DNA of 64,000 bases from Taudactylus pleione (lineage: Eukaryota; Chordata; Amphibia; Anura; Myobatrachidae). The stretch covers positions 4,966,501-5,030,500 of the forward strand of contig JAUIMM010000601.1 in assembly GCA_031769625.1 (NCBI GenBank), written 5' to 3'. A model generated the notes under the pieces. That model saw only the letters and a list, made by a program, of their open reading frames with translations. It did not search any database and was not told where the DNA came from. Every line of letters starts with the position of its first letter. Within the stretch, counting starts at the first letter, position 1. Below, piece by piece: positions 30,888-43,194 of the stretch. Both the position numbers and the translations under genes were made by a program.

Positions 30888-31317
30888 ACCCTCTCCAAAT
30901 CAAAGATCTAAAGAGTGGACTGCTAAATTTCTACAGCTTGTATTCGTCTCCAGATTACAAATGATCAATCTAACGCGAGACATTTAGCTTAAAAAAAGTA
31001 CAGGACAGCCACTAATATTTATACTACCCATCTGTTCATGTTGTAAATGTTTGTACATGTAATTGTGGTGGTATTCCGGAAACTTTTTTTTTTTTTTGTC
31101 CTGTTATGTTGAGTGTTTGGTGCCCAAATAGAATAATGTTGCCTGCCACTGATCAATACCTTAAATTGAAATGTTGAGTCTGATCACATATTGTAAAGTA
31201 CTACATTTGATAACTTTTTTATTTGCCTTTGGATTTGGAAAAGATAGAGAAACTGACTTCAATCAGTGGTGTGAGAATATTCTTTACCAAGGCAATGGAG
31301 TACTAGATTATACACAT

Positions 31318-31907
31318 TGGCCCTCATTCAGAGCCACTCGCTATTTGCGGTCGTTCGTTCTAAAACTAGGGGTGGCTATTCAAATGAACCGTTCGCTGTT
31401 TGCGGTCTGTTCACGCCTCTATGTCTGAACGAGCGAACAAAACTTGCGTTCGTTTTTTGGAAAAATATGCCCCCTGGCCGCTCGCATCCTACGTCATGTC
31501 CGCTATTTATTAGATTAATCGAGTACATCGACAAGGGTATGAACTGCTCGCTATTCTTGGGGTTGGTGTTTGCTACCACAATTTTGCGAGCAGTTCTGAC
31601 TATAAAATAACCCAGTGACGTGGTCCATGACGCTGCTGTTTTAAATATGCACACCCATAAAACGCCCGTTTTGACCTTTAAGCACGCCTGCGTTCTGATT
31701 TCCACTCCCCATTTTCAAGCACCTTCCCCTGTTACCACCCACATACGCCTCTTTCTGTCACTCAAAATAGCAGGCATTCGCTATTTTGCGAGCACATGAA
31801 TTTCGGCCGCACTGACTGGTTAGCGCATGCGTATAACGATCCGTACGCATGCGCAGTTGGGCTAACATCGCTCGGAACGAACGAGCGGCTCTGAATCTGG
31901 CCCATTG
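31318..31907. mobile_element. MITE with ends ggccctcattcagagcc / ggctctgaatctggccc
   Basis: The termini match those of the hairpin-chain element at 10,743, but the interior is different and less structured. A GCGCATGCG hairpin is present at about 31,823-31,856. Confidence 0.75.
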
Positions 31908-32414
31908 TTCTGTACAAGATCTGTATGTACTAATGAGATGCATCCTACTTGGGAATAAATGACAAATGCACAGAATCTATGCACGTAAAAGATATTTTAT
32001 TTTTATATGAACCCCTTTTAAAACAATATAGAGGACGGATTACATACGCTTTATAAAAGCAGAACACTTAAATTTCTTAATGAGATTTTTCTATTGTAAG
32101 GAATACAGTTTTCATACAATACAGTATCTGTCTAATCTCATTTGCCTGTGTCAATAAAAATGTATTAAATATCACAGTGCAATTTTACAATACATTTTGT
32201 ACAATTTACATATGGCAAATTAGGAATACAAACTTTTACAAGAATAAATCTCATTGTTAACTAAACAATTTACATAAAAGCTCTCTGTGTATGGGGTTAT
32301 AAACAGTGGTGTAGGAAAGGGATGAGTGATTCCTTAGCTGATAGTGAGCCTGTACAAACTGGCATCACCCAGAACGCACCTTTTCAAGTCATGCACTGTT
32401 TTTCGTTCATGAGT

Positions 32415-32455
<41 letters not shown>

Positions 32456-33000
32456 TAGCCGGTTGAATTTTTATTTCAAGATGTTTGCTCTTTTCTCATG
32501 GATCTAATGTGGATAAATGTTTGGTAATACGTTATTGTAGTATGTTCCAAAACCAATTGACATCTATACCATATATATCTGATATTTTCTTTTGCAAAAT
32601 AAGGTCTAATCTAATTAATAGACAAAATGCCTGCATCAGAGGATCGCCTTGGAATTACACACGTTTAACATTACAAACAAATTTGAGATACCTAAATGTC
32701 ATGATTTAATTGTTATATTTTTTTTTGCTCCAAATTTTTGATTTTTTTTAGAAAATGACTTAAAAAATTCTAACACACATACAGTAATTAAAATGATCCA
32801 GTATGTTGCAAAGTTTGTCAAATAACGTGGTTAATTTAATTTAGTTAACAGGTAATGTAAACGTATTGCTAAAAAGATACATTCCGTTCATTTTAAGTAT
32901 TCTATTCATTAACACCAATACCTGCTGGCCTTTGTTCCTTATTTGTAATACTTTTAAGCAGACACCGCCTGTACCCTCAAAACAAAACACAAACTATCCT
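31908..33000. other. AT-rich unique sequence, possibly transcribed from the minus strand
   Basis: No repeats except a 36-base T-run (32,419-32,454). On the minus strand it has AATAAA-type signals near 31,994 and looks like UTR, but this is only an inference. Confidence 0.25.
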
Positions 33001-33043
33001 GTTGGACTTTATGCTAGAATGTGTTTGGAAGGTGTTGGCTGAA

Positions 33044-33320
33044 GCTGGGTATACATTAGACTATATGTGCACCCAGCGATGCAATGGTCCTCCCCCCCCC
33101 GCCACCCCCCCCCCCCCCCTGGTGGGCCAACATATCGGGCGGCCGGTACACATTAGACGATCCAGTGCCCGATACGTCGGCTGCTGCTGCATGGGGTCGT
33201 CAGCTGCATCGTTGGGGTGAGCTGCATGTAGGCATGACCTGACGATCAAACGGGAATGCACAATAGCTGACCTAGTGGGTACACACTAGGCGATTTTGAC
33301 TATATGTCGTTCCGATCCAT
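33044..33320. repeat. Partial MITE of the gctgggtacacac type
   Basis: The left end gaagctgggtatacattaga and gtgggtacacactaggcga near 33,275 are similar to the ends at 16,223-16,555. C-runs lie at 33,092-33,118. Confidence 0.5.
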
Positions 33321-33659
33321 CAATCGGGCATATTGTCAGAGAAATTCTGTAATGTTTATCCATCTTTACATATAAAGCAGGCTCCCCAACAGTTCCCCAG
33401 GTATCGGAATTGAGAGCAGGCCCTTGCTGCATTCCTCCAGGTTTCTAGACCTCTGTTACAGCACTATGGGCCTGTTTCAGAGATGTACGTTAATGCGATC
33501 GCAGCTGCAAAATTATGCTAAGCATTCCAAAGCTTACCCGAGCATAGGGATGCCCACTGTTGCCTTCTCAACTGCATCCTACATCGTGTTCCAGGGTAAA
33601 AATCTGTAACATCGATGCACATCAACCCACCATGCAGCCTTTGCTGCTGATCTGACCTG

Positions 33660-33870
33660 TCTCAAATGGAATTGGTATGTAATCCCGGCAGTCTGGATGC
33701 CTCCTGTCAAAATGCAGAAAGCGGCATCCTGATGGTTGGTATCCCAACAGGGGTGAACCCTCCCTTCTTGTAGCCTAACCAACACCGCACCTTTACCCTC
33801 CCCCTTTAGTGCCGAACGCTAACCCTGCTATTCAATGGAGTTTAAACACACCTTTGTGTTTATAACCACC
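33660..33870. repeat. Family D fragment, inverted
   Basis: aatcccggcagtctggatgc, ggcatcctgatggttggtat, then cctaacc-rich sequence: the reverse sense of the gggttagg core seen at 9.0 and 58.5 kb. It lies within a larger element with gggcctgtttcaga (33,469) and gatcaggccc (34,016) as possible ends. Confidence 0.5.
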
Positions 33871-34111
33871 CCCGGTTACCTCATCCAAACTGACTCCCTG
33901 TCACTCACTTTGCAAAGGATCCTCTGTGGGCATAATCACAAAACAACTGCTGTGCGTGCGCAGTGGCAAACTATTACTTGATCTACATAAAAATCGCCAT
34001 TGCATAGATCTCTCGATCAGGCCCTATATTTCTGCTGGGGGGGGGGACCACAGAATCAATATGTGCTCAAAGAATCTCTGCTCCATCCACTCATACCTGC
34101 TAAGCACTATT

Positions 34112-35885
34112 ACAGTGGTTATAAAAGTTATTCACCCCTTGGGGCTTTTTTTTTTTTTCCACAGTTTGCTGTGTTACAACATGGAAACCATGATGGATTT
34201 AATAGAAATTTCTTCCCACTAATCAGTACAAAGAACTGGATGATATGACAATGAAAAACACATTTTAAACCATTTATTAGTCAAAAATAATTTGGAAGAA
34301 TAAAAACTGACAATAAGTGATTATTCCCTCCTTTCTATATCCATACTAGATCCCCTTTGTAGTAACCACAGTTTATTGGAGTCCACCTGTGTGCAGTTGA
34401 AGTTTGTCATAGTATTGCTGCATAAATAAACCTGTCTCTGTGTGGAAATGTACTAACTACCTGGGGGTGTTCACATAGACTACAAATACAGTAGAGCTAA
34501 GAACATGCCATGCAGATCCAGGAAAAGGTCACTGAGAATTATGAGGTAAAGAGTACACAAATATTTCCAAGGTATTGTACACACCTAGATGCACAGGTGT
34601 GTACAATGCTATGACAAATCTATCATAAAACATTAAGAAAATATGGAACAACTGTGAATCTGCCTAGAACAGGTCAGCCTCCAAAAATGAGTGTCCAGAG
34701 GAGAAGATGCTATTGGCAATGCTATAGGAGTTTGTGACAGGGATGGGAATAATAATTGTGTGTGGCACAGTAGCATGTGCACTGGGATGTGTTAGACCGT
34801 GGCAAGAAGAAAGCCCTTGTTGCAACAAACTCACATCAAAAACTGGCTACAGTTTGCCCAAGAAAACATGGGAGACATGAGCATGTCCAGGAAGATTCTG
34901 TAGCCTGAGACAAATATTATCTCTTTAGTCACAATGCAATGCACTATGCTTGGCTTAACTTACAATGGACATCTCAGGATTAAGCTCCACCCCTCTCTGC
35001 AAAAAAAAAAAAAAAAAAAAAAAAGAGACCCACGATTCGGTTGGGATGTTTGGTGTGTGTTTTTTTTTGTTTGTTTTTACTATAGCAGCATTTACTGACC
35101 AGGTAACACAGATTTCTAGCACAGTACTTAAACTGCATCTTCCTCCCCAGAGTCACAATTTATATGCAACAGGTTTTATTATCTCAATGTCCCTTCCAAG
35201 TAATACACACACAGACAAGTACTGAACCTAGACCATCTCCTTTGGACCTGCAAGTGTCACTGCCCCCAGGACCAGGCCCGCCAAGAGCCGTGGCGGGCCC
35301 CGGTAATAGGGGGCGTGGCCTAATTGCGGGATGTGTGGCCACGCCCCCTTGCTGAGAAAAAAAAATTTGTGGCACCGCGCGCTGGGGAGGGGGAGCGCAC
35401 TGAGCCCCCTCAGCCCGGCGCAAAGCCAGGGGGGGCGCGATCAGTGTGATCGCTCCCCCGCACAGGCATAGGAGACTGCTCGTGGCTGCTGCTCAGCAGC
35501 CACAGCAGTCTCCAACTGCAGCTCAGCACACGCTGTGTGCAGAGCTGCTGTGAGGGGGGGGAGCGGCACAGGGCCCCTCAGGAAGCCCGGGCCATCTGTA
35601 CCCGCTCCCCCCCCCTCTCGGCGCCCCTGCCCAGGACTTAGGTCAGCCCCAGGGTGGGATAGAGCTGCAGCCTGATGCTAGGTGCCAGCAGTAGCAGCAA
35701 AGTTTTATTGATAGGTGCCCCCACACATTTGTTGCCCAGGGGCCCCCACAGACCTTAATCCTGCCGTCCGGAAGACTTAATGTTGCTTAGTTAGAAAAAC
35801 TTTCAATGAAATTCATCAAGGTTCCATGTTGTTACACAGCAAAATGTGAAATAGCCCAAAGGAGTATATATATATATACACTTTT
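34112..35885 (+). mobile_element. Tc1-like transposon remnant of a second family
   Basis: The left end region (agtggttataaaagttattc, then gctgtgttacaacatggaaa at 34,167) pairs with the right end (ccatgttgttacacagcaaa at 35,823 and onward). Between them only fragments of the Tc1 body remain, with no transposase frame. A family C repeat is inserted at 35,228-35,765. Confidence 0.75.
35228..35765 (+). repeat. Interspersed repeat family C, copy 2
   Basis: The inverse orientation of 15,488-15,735; longer and better preserved. It contains gggggcgtggcc/ggccacgccccc, gcgatcagtgtgatcgc and a gctgctgctcagcagccac hairpin. It sits inside the Tc1 remnant and is therefore younger than it. Confidence 0.65.
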
Positions 35886-35892
35886 ATAGTAG

Positions 35893-36306
35893 CTAAGGAC
35901 CTTATTCGGAGGTGGATACAGTGTTGATGTCAGTTGAGCAATTATTTGCTATTGCGCATGCACAAAAAGTCAGAGAACCAGCTTTGGTGCATGTGTACCA
36001 CTGAGTGTATGCAGAGACCGCTGTTGCGAAGGGAGCCGCTTGTAATAGAGCTGGTGGTGGACAGCCATGGACACTCCTGGGAGGGGGCTTGGAGTGAATG
36101 CAAATAAAATAAACATCTCATGGGACTATCAAGGGAGTATCACTGTCCATACATGTTGAAAGTGGGCATCTCAGGACTTTGAATCTCCAGCGCTCCCAAG
36201 TACGCAAGGAGAAGGCTGAGACTAGCATTTGCATATTTTGGCAGTAGCAAATTGTAAATAAATTGCAGCCCCGCATTCATTAACGTTCACCCCCGAATCA
36301 GCCCCT
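35893..36306. mobile_element. MITE with ends aaggaccttattcggaggtg / cacccccgaatcagcccct
   Basis: Imperfect inverted ends; the interior contains a gcgcatgc motif, as in other elements here, but no clear hairpins. Confidence 0.5.
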
Positions 36307-37092
36307 CAATGTCAAGTGGCGGGGCAATCATCTCCCTGACCACCAAACCTCCTAGGGTTATGGTAGAAGTCCAGCTGTACAATGTGGTTGATTGTGGCAT
36401 GGATAAGATAATACTGGCAATGAGTATTTTGTGGCATATTTGGTGGGGCACGGCTGGTTATTATGTGTTTAAGGAGACAAAAGCCTTGAGTCTCAAAACT
36501 GTTACACTACTGTACCTAGTGTTTTATGCTGTCTTAGTCAGGCACTACATTTGTGGATCAATCCAAAACTGCCAGTCGTATAAATGGAACAAAAAACATG
36601 ACAAGACATTAGTTTGTGTAAATATAGACTGTAGTTGATTTTTTTTCTATGCTAATGAAATTTGCCACAATAACTCTTCTACATAAACACAAGATTTACC
36701 AGCCAACTACAGGAAAAAATAAATCCGCATTAAATTCTTAGGTATATATCTAAAATGACATCTGGAATAATTATAAAAAAGTTGAAAATATAATTTGCTT
36801 CTTTAACTCCATGTCTGTCATGTATCTTCAGATACTTAAACAATGACTTACATCAGTGATTCCCAACTCCAATCCTCAAGAACCCCTGACAAGTAATGTT
36901 TCCAGGACTTCTGTCTGTGGAAACAGGAGGGACGATTATTGAATATTCCCTCAGGTGATTAGCATGTGCCAATCCCAACAATTCTGAGCATTGGTTTTGT
37001 TTTCTACAGGACATTTATAGCACTTTCAGACAGAAAATTGCAAATAACCCGGCTTTTACGTGCCAGTTTTTTTTTTTTGCCATTTTCTGTCT

Positions 37093-37363
37093 GATACCCC
37101 TTTCACAAAGGAAAATGAAAATCCTGGGTAATTCACTTTTACCCGGTAATTTGCAGAACAACCCAGGTTTTCTCCCAGCATGAAAGGGTCAACCCGGGAC
37201 TTATTTCCCGGGTCTATGACCCTGCAAAAAGCCAAGGTCGGGGACCTGGGAATTTAGTCCCAGCATGACCCTTTCACACAGGGAAAACTCCCGGGTTGTT
37301 CTGCAAATTACCGGGTAAAAGTGAATTATCCGGGATTTTCATTTTCAGTGTGAAAGAGGTATA
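37093..37363. mobile_element. Near-palindromic MITE, atacccctttcac ends
   Basis: Folds back over most of its length: gggtaattcacttttacccg with cgggtaaaagtgaattat, aacccaggttttctccc with its partner, and cccgggacttatttcccggg in the centre. Ends of the same family bound 52,327-52,855 and 37,432-37,520. Confidence 0.85.
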
Positions 37364-37539
37364 AGGAGTTTCTTTAGCTTTATGAAACTATTCATCACAT
37401 TACACAATTGCCGGAAAAACTTTAGCAGCTAATTAATACCCTGTTTACACCAGAGCAAAAACCCGGGTTATTGCCGGGTCGAAGCGCAGGGTAACCGGTG
37501 TCTGAAGCCGGGTCCGAACCGGTATGAAAAGCAGTATAA

Positions 37540-37785
37540 TGGTGAGAACACACGGTCAGATGAACGATTTTAGACTATTAAAATGAATGGAATCGTCCAA
37601 ATCTGACTACAAACACATGAGATATCGTTATCTGACATGCGGGAACGCGCATCGTTCATCGTTGCAGGCTCACATGTCAGATTTTCTTTCAGATTTGAAC
37701 GATTTTTAAAATAGTTATCGCTCAGATCGGACAGAAACTCTGACCGTGTGTTTGCACCATAACAGACTTCGAAAGGACTGTGCAA
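37540..37785. mobile_element. MITE with ends tggtgagaacacacggtcag / ctctgaccgtgtgtttgcac
   Basis: Inverted ends and internal complementarity (gaacgattttagac, ttgaacgatttttaaa). Confidence 0.75.
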
Positions 37786-38639
37786 CACCATACAGCTTGT
37801 AATCATTGAGGATCACACTGTGACTGGAGATCATCTGGTGATTCTCTTGATGTCTGCTTCATATATTGGATAGGTGTTTTTTGAGAACATCTTGAGCACG
37901 GTTAATGATTTGATTGAGTGCATTACTCACCCCGCAAAATACAGTAGATTAATTTACCTGTGCATGATTAAATCCAGTAAACATGAGCTATTGGGGGTGC
38001 CTGAGGATTGGAGTTGAGAACCACAGACCTACAGAATTCTTTAACAATAAGTTTAAATTTCCAAAATTAAGATGCAGTTAATCAATAACCCCCCCACACT
38101 TATTTACTGTCATCATCATCTGCTGCAATTTCCAACATCAATGATCAGCCCGTGATAGTCATGAAATGTAGATGAGAACTGAAATATATTTGGGGACCAC
38201 ACATGCAATAATTTGTGTGCAAGTTATCTATAATATCCAAATTGGTCATCGTAATCCATTCTAGGGAGCAGATTTGCTAAGGCACGATTATTGGCAGCTT
38301 TGACCAACAGTTTTAAAATGGCAATAGAAATAAATAATAAACCAAGCTTGTTTAGTAATTATCTCTGTCATTTTAAAACTATCAGTCAAAGCCACTGATG
38401 TTCTGTGACTTTAGTAAAACACGGCTTAGTAAATCTATCTGTAGTAAAAAAAAAAGCAGCGTTTGGCGAAAAGTGTTCACAGGTGCGAACTTTTCACACA
38501 AAAATGCGTATTGTGCAATTCTATTCCCGAAGTTTTCGCACATGTGAATTCTCCATAGACAAAAAACGGCGAACTGCTTTCACCATCTCAGAGCAGGTGA
38601 AAAAATTAGCAAAATCCCTGTTTTTGATTAAAAACTCAC

Positions 38640-39895
38640 CCTGCATCTCACCTCTCTGTGCTCATTGCAGCCCTATTGATTCACTCCCCTCCTCTTAAAA
38701 CTCATGAGCTTTCTTTTCATCATACATTAACTATTACAACCTCATCGTGTCACCATAAAAAACTTTTACACACCTCCTACAACTACATTTACTTCTCTCT
38801 CCTTCTGCTTTTATTAGCTAGTAACATATCACCAAATCTAGGCCCCACACACATAGATCTGATTTACTATGGAATAAAAATCCTGCAAACCTCATACACA
38901 TCATGTGTCTCCCATCACCCTCCACTCACTAAATGTGCCTTATGGAATCCACACTCTGTCACAACTCACTGTTATTTTCAACAACTGACCACCTCTCCAC
39001 AACAACTACAGTCACCAATTTCTACATTCACTTCTCCTGAGACTACTGTTTCATACCTTAACCAAAATCTTTAAATAGCCTTGATGAAGTGGCTCCAGCT
39101 ACCCATCAAACTTCACATAAACTGATATGACAACCATGGCTTTCCACAGTAACAAAACACCTACAAAAACTCTTCCATCAAGTAGAATGTCAGTGGTGTA
39201 AATCTCTTACTCCAAATGACTTCTTCACATACTGTATAGTAGGAATCCAACCATCTCTCATCCCAGAGGCGTCTTAAGAGAAGAGGGGGCCTGTGTGCAT
39301 TCCCCGTGCCAGGCCCCCCTCCTCTCACTAGAGTGTGCCCAGAGTCTACTGCGCATGCACAGAATGCCGGAAAAGTGGCTGCGGCGGCCATTTTCTGGTG
39401 TTCTGTGCAGCGCTGACACCCGACGTGGGACCATGGAAAGGTGAGTTTCACATAATATGGGTGCAGGGTGTGCGGTGCTGGGCCCCTCTGGACCCGGGGA
39501 CCTGTGTGCACCGCACATACTGCACCCATTATAGATACGCCCGTCTCATCCTAACCCTCTGTCCCATGCTCATTGCCTACCCCATCTGTGTCATCCCTGT
39601 CTGTCTGCCCCTCCCCCTTAGAATGTAAGCTCTCACGAGCAGGGTCCTCTTCCCTCATGTGCTTTTCCTTCCTTTGCTTATATTGTTAACTACTCTATAC
39701 TCCTTACAACAGCACCTAACCCTTCAATTTTGCCATCCTGCTACTGTAGCAGCAGTGCTTATATATCCTGTACTTGTCCTGCAATGTCTTGTACTGTATT
39801 TCACTGTTTTCTTGCTCTGTTCAACTGTTTATGTACTTTGTTAGGCGCTGCGGAACCCTTGTGGTGCCATATAAATAAAGGATAATAATAATAGT
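38640..39895 (+). mobile_element. L2-like LINE remnant
   Basis: The frame at 38,658-39,074 gives a hydrophobic start and SNISPNLGP (38,820-38,846), then ALWNPHSV, typical of the N-terminal end of the L2-type ORF2. After an internal deletion, the 3' end is typical: aatgtaagctctcacgagca, gtgccatataaataaagg and a (TAA)n-like tail at about 39,883-39,895. A family B element is inserted at 39,264-39,543. Confidence 0.8.
39264..39543. mobile_element. GC-rich inverted-repeat element, family B, copy 2
   Basis: Shorter than copy 1 at 1,787-2,186, lacking most of the middle hairpin region. Shared blocks: gggggcctgtgtgca, agtgtgcccagagtcta, gcgcatgc, gggtgcagggtgtgcggtgc and tatagatacgccc. Confidence 0.75.
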
Positions 39896-41090
39896 ACTTC
39901 CTACCAAAATAGTGCCATAACCTCACCTAGATATGCAGAGGCGTTTACGATCTGCCAAAGAAAAGGATTCTGCTACCAGAGAGATAGTCAGATATGCAAT
40001 ATAGTAGTCCTAGAGGAAATCCCTCTATAAGAGAACGAATATGAGAGAGAGACCGAGAACGAGAACTAGTCTGTGTCATTAAAAAGCTGGCATTACTCCA
40101 AATACTGCTACTGAGAACCAGTTAAAATGTGGGCAGTCTCATCAACAATCCCATAACATCTCATGGCAAAGGTTTTTTAGACAACAATAATCGCTCAATG
40201 CTTACTATAAATCACAAGACTATACCCCCAGCATACTCAAGATAATACATTTTATAAATAGTTATTTCTAATTAATTAGTTCCAGAGTTAAGTTGGCATA
40301 AATTATCATTTTGTTTAAGTCAATAAGATGCAGTTATTACTGAAGATGATGTATGTTATAAAGGGCTTACAAATACAGACATTCCATCTCATGATTTAAA
40401 ATAGAAGTATTAAATAAGGTGAGTTCCATACATTCTGCCTGCAGCTCATTTAGCAAAAAATATAAATAACATGTAAATGAAGTGTATTATCCCTGCCATG
40501 GAAGCTCGTGGTTTTCGTGTTATGTAAGGACAGGGGATTGTCAATGACAGCATAAAAGTTACAAAAATATAGACAATCACCATCATAAATGCCTGGCCAT
40601 TCTATAGCTTTTCTAAGCATTAGTACATCTGGAAATTTGCTTTAAAAAAAATAAACAGAATAACATCTTCATAGCGAAAGTAAGAAGCTATACAGCATAT
40701 GTTGTGTCTGCATAAAACCTCTCTATGTTACAGTATATAATCTATATGACATACATCTATCCTTTGCATATATCAAATGTAGCCCACATCAGGCAGTATG
40801 AATATCTTTTTCACACTGCACTTCTGTAGCAAAGACACAAGCTTCATTTGTCTACAGACAAGCAGAAAAATACATTTACTATGGTTTATCTTGGTGTTAT
40901 AAAGACAGAATTCCCTGAAGAATTTACAGTACTCCACCATATCATGATAAAAAAGCACACTTGCTATACTATAAACAAATATAAGCACTGAGATTTAATA
41001 ATGTGAACATGTTTTTCAAATAAAGAAAATCTAGGTATGTAACTTTTACCAGGATAAATATTTCCAATGGGTTCCAGCTCAGGTTTGTAT
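39896..41090. other. AT-rich sequence without recognisable repeats
   Basis: No gene or mobile-element structure seen. It could be part of a long C1orf21 3' UTR on the minus strand, which cannot be tested here. Confidence 0.3.
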
Positions 41091-41104
41091 GAGAAAGCAG
41101 TGAT

Positions 41105-41400
41105 TCATTTTATTTATTACCAGTTATTTATATAGCACACATTTCTATAACTCCAGTGGTGCTTACAATCTATATTCCCTACCACATGTACACACACTAG
41201 GGTTAGTTTTTGGTCAGAAGCCAAATAACCTTCCGGTATGTTTTTGGGATTGTGGGAAGAAACCCACACACACACACATGGGGAGAACATACTAACTCCA
41301 CACAGATAGGGCCTTGGTGGGAATTGAACCCAAGACCTCAGTGCTGTGAGGAAATCATGCTAATCACTACGCCATCCGTGCATGGTTTGCCTGTATTATT
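41105..41400 (-). mobile_element. tRNA-derived SINE with L2-type tail (V-SINE-like)
   Basis: Read on the minus strand, the 5' head has a pol III box A-like tggcgtagtgattagcat and a box B-like ggttcaattccc. The conserved body follows (gtgtggagttagtatgttct, gtgggtttcttcccac, aaaacatacc), then a tail with attgtaagcaccactgg and gctatataaataa. The tail resembles the 3' end of the L2-like LINE at 39.6-39.9 kb, which could supply its reverse transcriptase. Confidence 0.88.
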
Positions 41401-41471
41401 GTGCATAGCCCATCACTACCTCCCAGAATGCCCCTTTTATGTATGACAAACCAGCATCTTCATGGTCAAAA

Positions 41472-41708
41472 GCAGGGCCAGATTAACAATGGAGCAGGTG
41501 GAACCACAGCTCCAGGCCTCCACTTAAAAATAGGCCCAGTATGTTCTGTAGTATGGTATATTTTTTTTTCCTCACAAAATTCTGCCATTTTTCTACTTTT
41601 ATGTATTTAGAGAGACAATGGGGCTGATAGTGTAGCGGGTGTAGTTGCCCACATTGTACTGGCCACACCTCCTCCACTGCGCACATGTGGCCCTTAATCT
41701 AGCCCTGG
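41472..41708. mobile_element. MITE with ends cagggccagattaa / ttaatctagccctg
   Basis: Fourteen-base inverted ends around about 210 bp of non-coding sequence. Confidence 0.7.
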
Positions 41709-42044
41709 TTAAAAGGGTAAAGGTTACTGGAGAAGGGCATGGCTGATAAATAGTAGAATTGATGTATTTTAAAATGTTGGTATGCATGAAATTGTATGCA
41801 GAAACATCATGTATTACGGGGAGATCAAGCACTACCAAACTGACTGCTGTGATGGTTTATTAGAGATAGTTCTAGAATGACAGATTTTAAATCAACTGTC
41901 TCCATCATCAAGAGGTTTGTGGCCAAATAATATTTCAGCATCAATTAACCAAATGGGCATTTTGCCTACTAAAATCACTTAACACAAAAGGAAAGCATAG
42001 ACCTTCCCTTAAGGGATTTAGCTGAGATCCCAACACACAGAATT

Positions 42045-42230
42045 CAGACAGGGTTGAGAATACCAACACCAGCATCCCAGCCCCTGCAATCTCGGTGGGT
42101 AAGTATAAGGGTGAGGCTGTGGGGAGAGGGGGGGGGGTCAGGGTTAGGCTGCGGGAAAGTAGGGGTAGTTACCTGCAGGCGTCGGGATTGTGACTGCTGG
42201 GATGCTGCTGTCGGTATTCTGATTAGGTCT
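42045..42230. mobile_element. Family D MITE, copy
   Basis: gagaataccaacaccagcat and the roughly inverse atgctgctgtcggtattctg flank a core with gggtcagggttaggctgcgg. Confidence 0.6.
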
Positions 42231-42579
42231 ACCATTAAACTGCATGGTGGTTTGGTATCTTGCCATGGAAGTTTTATGGCTTTTCTGTAAGGGACTTTTA
42301 ATGTATGTGCTATTTTATTTAAGGGTGTCACTACCTGGTTAAGTCCATCCCTGCGAGCATCCACAAGAAAAGGGTCATGTGATCAGAAGCCTCTCTTAGC
42401 CCTGCACTATGCCAGCCTATTGCACTGTGTGCCAAGTCATGTTGGATAACATGCTGCTCTCAATTCCATCATGATATAGGTTTTTACGAAAACAATCAGC
42501 AATTGCGTGCAGATAAATATTTTAAATGTGCAAAATGCAGGGACATTTGTTGTTTCTGTACAAGAAAAAAAATAAAGCA

Positions 42580-43155
42580 CAAAGACATAAAACCAATGTT
42601 TATTTTAGTAAAATAATAATAAAAAATGTATCTATATTTATATATATTGAGGAGAAGATTTAAATGACTGTGGACATTAAAATGTCAACTGTCACCAAGG
42701 TATAATAACATCTCTGTTTAAAACAAGAAAAAATAGGATGCAGGAACAGGATAGGCAGATATCCACAAAACTTTCATCAGGCTAAAAATAACATTCAGCT
42801 CTGCCACTTTAACCTCTAGATCCCCAAGCACAACAATGTTGCAGTGCAAGGCCTTCAATAGACTAAATGTATGTAAGTAACAATCTGGAAGCATTGACAT
42901 CTTCTGCTACAATATGCCAACTTTCTTTTCAGATGACAATCCACCATGTATAAAAAGAATGATAAGCATTTGCAATTATATAGCATTGTGGTCTTCGGCA
43001 AATGGATTCTGGGTCAACAGTTCACTTTAAAATATCTAATTTTTACATCTTTATTTTCTTCTTTAGATCTTTTTGCCATATGTTGTCCGATAGAAAATAT
43101 CCAGTGGGTAGTACATCATAAAAGATATTTACACACTTTTCACAGTAACTGAAAG
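42580..43155 (-). other. C1orf21: Probable start of C1orf21 3' UTR
   Basis: AT-rich sequence without recognisable repeats follows the stop codon on the minus strand. An AATAAA (plus-strand TTTATT at 42,599-42,604) could end a short form of about 0.57 kb. Repeat-free stretches further on (39,900-41,090 and 31,910-33,000) may belong to longer forms. Confidence 0.4.
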
Positions 43156-43194
43156 TCATGTAATGTCATCCTCTTCTGAGCAGTAATCACGACC
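43156..43194 (-). CDS. C1orf21: C1orf21 terminal coding exon (12 residues)
   Basis: On the minus strand, an acceptor with a T-rich tract (gttttatttgtttttaag) is followed by GGT CGT GAT TAC TGC and so on, encoding GRDYCSEEDDIT and TGA. It continues in phase 0 from the exon at 53022. It is far too short for ORF scans. Confidence 0.93.
   Translation of the reverse strand, partial: GRDYCSEEDDIT

Larger units (their letters stand above)
36862..38027. mobile_element. hAT-like MITE with three nested elements
   Basis: The outer ends are cagtgattcccaactccaat and ggattggagttgagaaccac. Inside lie the units at 37,093-37,363, 37,432-37,520 and 37,540-37,785. Confidence 0.75.

Noticed and set aside
36309..36638. 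109-codon frame MSSGGAIISL...
   Set aside because: No recognisable similarity, no splice or regulatory context; it starts inside a MITE end.
41105..41400. tRNA gene
   Set aside because: Box A and box B are present, but the cloverleaf is not kept and a SINE body and tail follow.
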